From Beta vulgaris subsp. vulgaris (taxonomy: Eukaryota > Streptophyta > Magnoliopsida > Caryophyllales > Amaranthaceae): a stretch of 64,000 bases of DNA. Every line of letters begins with the position of its first letter. The first letter of the stretch is position 1. Under the pieces are notes generated by a model. The model made no database searches, was not told the origin of the DNA, and saw nothing but the letters and a program-made list of their open reading frames with translations. This document shows, piece by piece, positions 57,541 through 64,000 of this stretch. Both the position numbers and the translations under genes were made by a program. The stretch spans positions 36,461,346 to 36,525,345 of the forward strand of contig NC_079202.1 of assembly GCF_026745355.1 (NCBI RefSeq), in the 5' to 3' direction.

Positions 57541-60085
57541 TGTAACACCCCCAAAATCCACACGCGCCTACCACTGCTGCGTCGCGTCGACCTCGGGGGC
57601 GTTACCGCCGCGATGGAACGCAAGGCATAATAAGAGTTAACGATAACTTAAAACATCATCTTGAAAACTAAAATGCAGCGGAATTAAAATATAAATACAA
57701 TTCGGGAATCATCAATGACCCCTTTCCTTCAAACCACAAACCATTTATATAAGTCTTAGAAAAACCAATAATACTTATTTAAAAATGCTTTAATGTAAAT
57801 ACCAAAGCCTAGTCCCCGTATGCTCGAGAATATGCAGCAACACCAGCACACCTAGTCTGCTCCCCATTGTAGCATCAATGGTTCATCGCAGTTCATCAAA
57901 CACATAATAACACACAATCAGCTATGCTGAGTACGTAATGAACCATTGAATATATGTAAACATAAATGATGCACACATGAACAATCTTAAGCATGATGCT
58001 ACACTATGTTACATCCTTTAACCTTTAATCTTTAATCTTTAATTGGCATCGAACGGGCACCGTCATCTTACTAGAATCATACGGGCTACTGAATCCTTAA
58101 CAGACACTAGGTCAGTTAGATGAAATGCAAATACGGTTTTGTTCCGTCTCACACCCATCACCTTAGTATGCATACCCCCAAGATCGAACGGAACCTTCCG
58201 CCTACTTGAGTGTAAAAAATATAAGGACACTACTGTCGTCACAGTAGGCCTGCGTAGGAGCGTAGGACAAGTCCCACACTCCCCCCATTGTTCATCACTT
58301 GTAGGGAGTCCAGCTACAAGATATTGCCATAATTCATTCTAATATTAACCATTCATTTCATAACCACATATAGTCATTTACCTGTTCTCTTAGTTACAAT
58401 GCTCAAATCGTATCTCTTGTAACACTCTTGTTACACTATGGATACATAGAATCATTTACCTGTCCTTTTAGTTACAATGCTCGAATCATATCTCTTGTAA
58501 CAACCTTGTTACACTATGGATAGATTAAAATGCTCTTGTTTATACTACGATAGAATTACGCATTCCAATGCAACATATCGATTTCAATTACAAATGTATA
58601 ACCAGACAATCTCAATCAATCAAACGTTCCCTATCATGCTTCTAGGTTCCAATAACATAGATTGCAACCTAATCATGATACTAATACTTGGGATTAAACT
58701 GGTACGCGTACGTACCTTGTAACGGAGAATTTTCGCTATTTTAATCGAACGTTCCGCTTATGAAATTGGGACCTAAACCGTTAAATAAAAGCTTTAGTGC
58801 TACGTCGTTGGTAATATTAACAACTACTACGTAACTAAGACTATACGGTTTAATAATTTGAAGTAAACGATAACTAAACCCCTTGTTTATCAATTTTCGT
58901 TACTTTTCTATTATAAAGAGTTTAACGTCTTTTAGGGATTAAGGTTAGTGAGCATACTAATATTAGTTAGTGTCATTAGTCCACTATCTTTACCAAACCA
59001 ATTAAATTATAAGTCCAACCATGTTTTATGTCAAAAATCTTATGTCCAAAGGTCTTAGGTCCAATCCAGTATTATGTCCAAAGTTATATTCACAATTATA
59101 GTCAGAATAATAAAATGAACTCATTAACTTGAATTATTAATTATTTAATTATAATTTAACATAATTATGAAAACATAAATTATAATTAAACTTAATATAA
59201 TAATTCAATATATAAAATGTTTTATACCGTTAAGCTCGCCGGAAATCAAATTCCGGCAACCGATTTCCGGCAACGGCGCAACAACTTCGTCGCACAGCTA
59301 CGCTCGAACCAGATTCGTCGCACGGCCCCACGACCACGCGCGACCTCGTCGCACCCTCGCGGCAGTCGCCCGCGTCACGCTCGCGAGCCTCGCAGCGTCC
59401 CTCGCACTCACGGACTCCCTCGCTCGCTCACCGCAAGCCTCGCGCCAGCCCCACTCGAACTCTATCGAAGACTCGCGAAGCCTTCGAGCTTCTCGCACAA
59501 CGCGAGCACGCACCCTCGCCTTCGCACAACCACCCTCACCTTCGCACAACTGCACAACCTCGATCCACCTTCGTCGCGCGCTCGTCTCGATCTCGCGTCT
59601 TGCTCGCTCGTCGCTCAGCCCTCGAACCCCGCAGCGCTTCGCACCACAGCGACGCTCTGCCAACCTCGCACTCGCCACGTACCCTCGAACTGTCGAAGGT
59701 GAAGCGTGAGGCGACGCGAGAGAGAGAAAGAGAGAGACTGAGGGAGGAAGAACAGCAAGAGAAAGGAAGAACAGCGAGAGGAAGGAAGAACAGCGAGAGG
59801 AGAGAGAGAAGAAAAGGGGAGATGACGGCTGAGGAAGGAGAGGAAGAAATTTAGGGTTTCTGAAATTTTTCTCGTCTTCTTTTCCTTTTTATAACCTTCT
59901 AAAAGTGGTAACTCTAGATCGGGTAAACTCGACTTAACTTTTATAAATCCGAAATTAACACAACCGACTCGTATTAATATTATTATATTCTTATTATTCT
60001 GTAAATAATATTAAAATACCTTTTTATTATTTTCTTGGTATTTCTTAATTATTACGAATTAATTCCAAAAATACGGAGTATTACA
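57541..60085 (-). repeat. 3' LTR of the second Tekay-like element
   Basis: 2545 bases. Contains a GC-rich block (59230-59700) of CTCGC-type words and a GA-rich block (59700-59840). The long frames over the GC block on both strands are compositional artefacts. Confidence 0.8.
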
Positions 60086-60105
60086 GGCTTTCCCCCTTAA
60101 AAGAA

Positions 60106-60120
60106 GTTTCGTTCCGAAAC
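60106..60120 (-). other. Stem-loop beside the polypurine tract, second Tekay-like element
   Basis: On minus GTTTCG-GAA-CGAAAC followed by TTCTTTTAAGGGGGAAAG and the LTR start at 60085. Confidence 0.7.
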
Positions 60121-60265
60121 TCTGAGGTAACCAGTCTTAACAACGATCTTTTGCACTTCTAAGTCCCAAAATTTCATAAGCGTTTTCTAACGTTCGCACA
60201 ACAGATCAGCAATAATTACAAATAACTATCATAATTAACATACTTTAGGGTGAAAGCGCGAAATT

Positions 60266-60636
60266 CTATCGCATTCTTCCCCCCTTAAAAGAAAAGTTAC
60301 GTCCCCGTAACTCACGTACCTCTTGAAAAAGCTCATGGTACTTCAGACGCATTGCATCTTCGGCTTCCCAGGTGGCTTCTTCAGTATTTTGATTTCTCCA
60401 CAACACTTTGACAATTCTGATGTCCTTATTCCTCGTACTACGCACTTTGCGGTCTAGGATCTGGACAGGTTTCTCCTCATAGGATAAGGTCTCGTCTATT
60501 TCGACATTTTCCGGTTCAAGTACATGTGACTCATCCGGTACGTATCTCCGTAGTTGGGATACGTGAAACACATTATGGACCCTTTCTAAGTTATTGGGCA
60601 AATCTAGGCGATAAGCGACTTTGCCTACCCCTCTCT
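60266..60636 (-). pseudogene. Integrase C-terminus and chromodomain, second Tekay-like element
   Basis: RVHNVFHVSQLRRYVPDES, ILDRKVRSTRNKDIRIVKVL, then EATWEAEDAMRLKYHELF: the same tail as the first Tekay element, extended by about 20 basic residues. The upstream part of pol is cut at 60636. Confidence 0.88.
60296..60311 (-). other. Stem-loop near the pol stop, second Tekay-like element
   Basis: On minus GTTACG-GGGA-CGTAAC followed by TTTTCTTTTAAGGGGGGAAG, overlapping the last codons of the frame. Confidence 0.7.
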
Positions 60637-60639
60637 GAT

Positions 60640-62280
60640 TATGACAAATCTGATTTTGAAAAAATGGAAGTAAATGTCATGGTTATTAAACTGTTGTATT
60701 GTGGACTTGGACCCCATGAACATAATAGGATCATGGGATGCAAATCCGCAAAGCAAATATGGGATTTACTAGAAGTAACCCATGAATGAACTAATGAAGT
60801 CAAAAGATCCAAAATTGATTTACTTATGAATAAATATGAACTATTCTGCATGAAACCTAAGAAAGCATTCGAGACATGTTTACTCGTTTTACTAACATTA
60901 TTAATGAGTTGGCTTCTCTTGGAAAGTTTATTTCATCTGAGGAACAGGTTTGAAAGGTTCTTAGGAGTCTTCCTAAGGACAGATGGATGGCCAAGGTCAC
61001 TGCTCTACAAGAAACAAAAGACTTCACTAAGTTCAACTTAGAACAGTTGGCAGGGTCACTTATGACTCATGAGCTTCACCTTGATACTGAGTATGGTGAA
61101 AGCTCCAAATTAAAATCAATTGCTCTCAAAGCAGATGATGAAGATGATTCAGATTCAGAAGAAGAAGAAGCAGCCCTCATGGTTCGAAAATTTCGAAAGA
61201 TGTACAGGAACATGAAGAATGGGAACTTCAAAGGTAAAACTAAGAAATTTTCTAACAAAGCTGCTTGTCATAAATGTGATAGTACAGATCACTTCATCAA
61301 GGAATGTCCTCTTTGGGAAAATGACAAAACCAAAGAAAGGAACAAGGAACGCTTTGCTGAAAGGAACAAAGAATCAAAGGCACCTTTCTCTAAGGCAAAT
61401 GTGCGCAAAGCTATGATAGCTGCTTGGGGAGATTCAGAGACGGAAGAAGAAGAGGAACCACAAAATGAAGAAACAGCAAACCTTTGCCTCATGGCAAACA
61501 CTGACGAAAAAGAAGATGAAGAAAAAGTTGAGGTAAGTCAACATGGACTTGAGTCAGAACTAGATGGTAAAACTAGGCTGAAATATATGATCTTCTTTAT
61601 GATGCAATTCTTGAATGTAGAGATGAACGTGAAAAACGTAACAAACGGAACAAGCCTTAAAGGTTGCAAGGAACACATAGAATGGCTTAAGAAAATGAGA
61701 ACAGATGTTGAAACAAGTTCTTTGATTTATTTGATAAAAACTTAAAAATCAAAGAATATTTATGAAAGTTTGAAAAATGAAAATTATCTAATTAATTTAG
61801 AGATTTCACACTTGAAGGAATTTGTCCCTGTTCTGAGTTCCTTTGATATAAGATCAACCCCTTTGAAAGGATACAGATCTGAGATTAAAAATGAATAAAG
61901 AGAAATTTTTTTTAAAGGAACAGATCTGTAATCTTAAAAAGGAACTGGTTGTCGCAAGGAACAGAGGCAAAATCATGAAAGTTCCTAAGTGGATTGAGAA
62001 ACCACAGACCAAGAGGAAGGAAGGTCTTGGTTTTGAAAACTACAAGAAAAGGAACAAGACAAAGAAATATGTTGATCTACCTAGTGATAAATTTGTATGT
62101 ATTGTGGCAAGGTAGGTCATTACATAAATCAATGTCAACTAAAATCTGAGATGATTGGGAAAAATGTGACAATAAGTAAGAAAAAATGGGTTGTCAAAAC
62201 AAATCCTAGTCAAGAACAGGAACCCACGAAAGATGGGGTTCCTCTACAACTAACACTAGTTGATTTTTGCAGGTTGGAGT
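60640..62280 (+). pseudogene. Copia gag
   Basis: FEKMEVNVMVIKLLYCGLG and CKSAKQIWDLLEVTHE (UBN2/gag_pre domain), then KDRWMAKVTALQETKD-like sequence. Open frame 60987-61745 contains a zinc knuckle CHKCDSTDHFIKEC (about 61266) within a long acidic/Lys-rich region. A second knuckle CMYCGKVGHYINQC lies near 62093-62135. SIRE-type elements have a long gag. Breaks near 60787, 60880 and 61745. Confidence 0.85.
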
Positions 62281-62640
62281 GAGGGGGAACAACACATGGT
62301 ATCTCGATAGTGGTTGTTCCAAGCACATGACAGGAGACAAAACAAGTTTCTCTCACTCACAACCTATGAAGGTGGAGTGTAACATTTGGTGATAATAAGA
62401 AAGGTAACATAGTTGCTATGGGTAAGGTGGTAAGTCACCATTACACTCCATTGAAAATGTATTTTTAGTTGAAGGTCTAAAACATAATCTATTAAGCATT
62501 TCTCAATTCTGTGACAAAGGAAATACTGTAAAATTTGATAAAGAAAAATGCTTGATCATCAACATTAAAACTAAGAAGGTTATCTTGGAAGGAACAAGGA
62601 AAGGGAACACATACATTGTGGATCTAGACCTTGTTCCTCA
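62281..62640 (+). pseudogene. Copia protease
   Basis: NTWYLDSGCSKHMTGD (catalytic Asp near 62308), the DSG-type motif of copia proteases, followed by VEGLKHNLLSISQFCDKG-like sequence near 62470. Frame changes near 62375 and 62430. Confidence 0.85.
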
Positions 62641-62684
62641 AATCAATTTAACTTGTCTTAGTGTTATTGAAGATGATTCACTTC

Positions 62685-63470
62685 TTGGCACAAGCGTCTA
62701 GGACATGCTAGCTTTTCATTACTTGAGAAACTTAGATCAAAAGATCTTGTTTTAGGATTACCATCCATAAAATTTCATATTGATCAAGTTTGTGATGCAT
62801 GTGCACGAGGTAAACAAGTAAGATCCTCTTTCAAATCTAAAACGATTGTAAGTACCACTAAACCATTAGAATTAATTCATATGGACTTATGTGGACCCAT
62901 GAGAATTCAAAGCAGAAGTGGAAAGAGGTATGTACTTGTGATTGTAGATGACTACTCTAGGTACACTTGGGTTATTTTTCTCACTAGTAAAGATGAAACT
63001 TATGATGAGTTCCTTGTCTTTGCTAAAAGAGTTCAAAACTTAAGTTGACATAAAATAATGCACATTAGATCAGATCATGGAAGGAATTCGAAAATTATAA
63101 ATTTGATGACTTAAGCAGAGATAATGGCCTAGATCATAATTTTTCTGCCCCTAGAACACCACAACAAAATGGTGTTGTAGAAAGGAAAAATAGAACTTTG
63201 GAGGAAATGTCTAGAACCATGTTAATTGCTAGTGAACTTCCAAGGAACTTTTGGGCTGAAGCTGTTAATACTGCTTGTCACATAATTAATCGTGCCATGA
63301 TGAGACCTATCATTAAAAAACTCCTTATGAACTTTATTTTGGAAAGAAACCAAATATCACTATTTTAGAACATTTGGTGCAAATGTTATGTGCATAATAA
63401 TGGAAAAGATAATCTTGGAAAATTTGATGCAAGGAGTGATGAAGCAAATTTTTAGGATACTCCTCACATA
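62685..63470 (+). pseudogene. Copia integrase
   Basis: Gag-pre-integrase HHCC module HKRLGHASFSLLEKL ... VCDACARGKQ, then core LELIHMDLCGPM, VIVDDYSRYTWVIFL and a degraded SDHGR motif near 63070, then TPQQNGVVERKNRTLEEMSR. A stop near 63046 and further breaks. Confidence 0.88.
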
Positions 63471-63819
63471 GTAAAGCTTATAGAGTATATAACAAGAGAA
63501 CTATGTGTGTTGAAGAAAGCATTCTGTAATCTTTGATGAATCTGACAAATACAATCCAAGCATACAGGTTGATGACTATGAGATAGGTTGGACAACCAAG
63601 TAAAGGAAGCAGATTCACAAGAAGAAGAAGAAGTGAAAGAGGAAAGGAACGAGGAATTGAAAATAATACATCAATGATGTTCCTGTTCCTCAAGGAGGAG
63701 AAGATGTTCCTGTTCCTCAAATGAAGGAACTGAGTCCACCGAGGCTAACAGAGGAACAACTGAGCAGAGTTCCTCACTACTCAAGGAACTCATGAGGAAC
63801 AACATGTTCCTATAAGAGA

Positions 63820-64000
63820 GTTTCAACCAAAACCTTGGAGACAACAAAAGTCACATCCATGGAACTCATAATCAGCGACATATCCAAAGGTACGCAAACT
63901 AGATCTCAGTTAAGGAACTTTTGTGCATTTCATGCGTTCCTATCAATGATGGAACCAAGAAATCATGAAGAAGCCTTAACTGACTCTGATTGGATTACTG
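63820..64000 (+). pseudogene. Start of copia reverse transcriptase
   Basis: ISDISKG-like near 63870 and SQLRNFCAFHAFLSMMEPR with NHEEAL to the window end, the usual lead into the RVT_2 domain. The domain itself lies beyond the window. Confidence 0.75.

Larger units (their letters stand above)
57541..60636 (-). mobile_element. Second Tekay-like Ty3 element, 3' end only
   Basis: On minus: integrase and chromodomain end (60636-60266), a spacer with two stem-loops and purine tracts, then a 2.5-kb LTR (60085-57541) from TGTAATACTCCG to GGGGGTGTTACA. The rest of the element is missing: at 60637 the sequence changes abruptly to copia gag. Confidence 0.85.
60637..64000 (+). mobile_element. SIRE-type Ty1/copia element, internal region (runs off the window)
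   Basis: gag, protease, integrase and the beginning of reverse transcriptase in the copia order (integrase before RT). The 5' LTR end, primer site and first gag codons are missing at the Tekay junction. Nearly every domain has stops or frameshifts. Confidence 0.88.

Noticed and set aside
59217..59854. Arg/Ala-rich frames of 126 and 161 residues on opposite strands
   Set aside because: Open because of high GC and CTCGC words within an LTR; no domain, and both strands open over the same block.

Overview
The window is nuclear DNA of a flowering plant, most likely a eudicot. It is AT-rich, holds one intact intron-rich gene whose protein matches Arabidopsis UGT80B1, and is otherwise filled with plant transposon families (Stowaway, hAT and Mutator-like MITEs, a DD39D mariner, CACTA, L1 LINEs, Tekay-type Ty3 and SIRE-type Ty1 elements). 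The species cannot be fixed from the sequence alone. No tRNA, rRNA or CRISPR array was seen.

Layout. 1-1005: unassigned DNA and TA repeats. 1006-6885: an inverted pair of MITEs enclosing TA-rich tracts and a second MITE, into which a 4.3-kb mariner-like element (1963-6282) has inserted. The mariner has a decayed transposase on + and a separate open frame on -. 7050-7970: a foldback element with a C-rich/G-rich core. 8439-32010 (minus): the single host gene, a sterol glucosyltransferase of UGT80B1/TT15 type, 14 intact exons (643 residues) spread over 23.6 kb. Its introns carry a Stowaway, a foldback with a 320-bp-arm hairpin, a hAT MITE, a Mutator-like insertion, a solo LTR and a possible SINE. 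32577-32908: a Stowaway in its upstream region.

33388-40725 (minus): a 5'-truncated L1 LINE with a C-terminal RNase H domain. It is interrupted by a defective LTR element (33699-37329, target duplication ATCAC) and a 1.46-kb CACTA-type element (39081-40536, duplication ATA). About 41370-56240 (plus): a second L1 LINE interrupted by a CACTA-type element (45607-55720, duplication GGA), itself interrupted by a Tekay-like Ty3 chromovirus with both LTRs (46880-55593, duplication TATTG). This is a three-layer nest with every junction readable. 56380-64000 (plus): a SIRE-type Ty1/copia element, interrupted by the 3' end and LTR of another Tekay-like element on minus (57541-60636), and running off the window.

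Only the glucosyltransferase looks functional. The other coding sequences are transposon remnants. The insertion junctions give a relative order: LINE, then CACTA, then Ty3 on the right; LINE, then LTR element and CACTA, in the middle. The most noteworthy structures are the extra antisense frame in the mariner, the two CACTA elements built on different hairpin repeats with a shared GCTGCG core, and paired stem-loops beside purine tracts kept in both Tekay elements.
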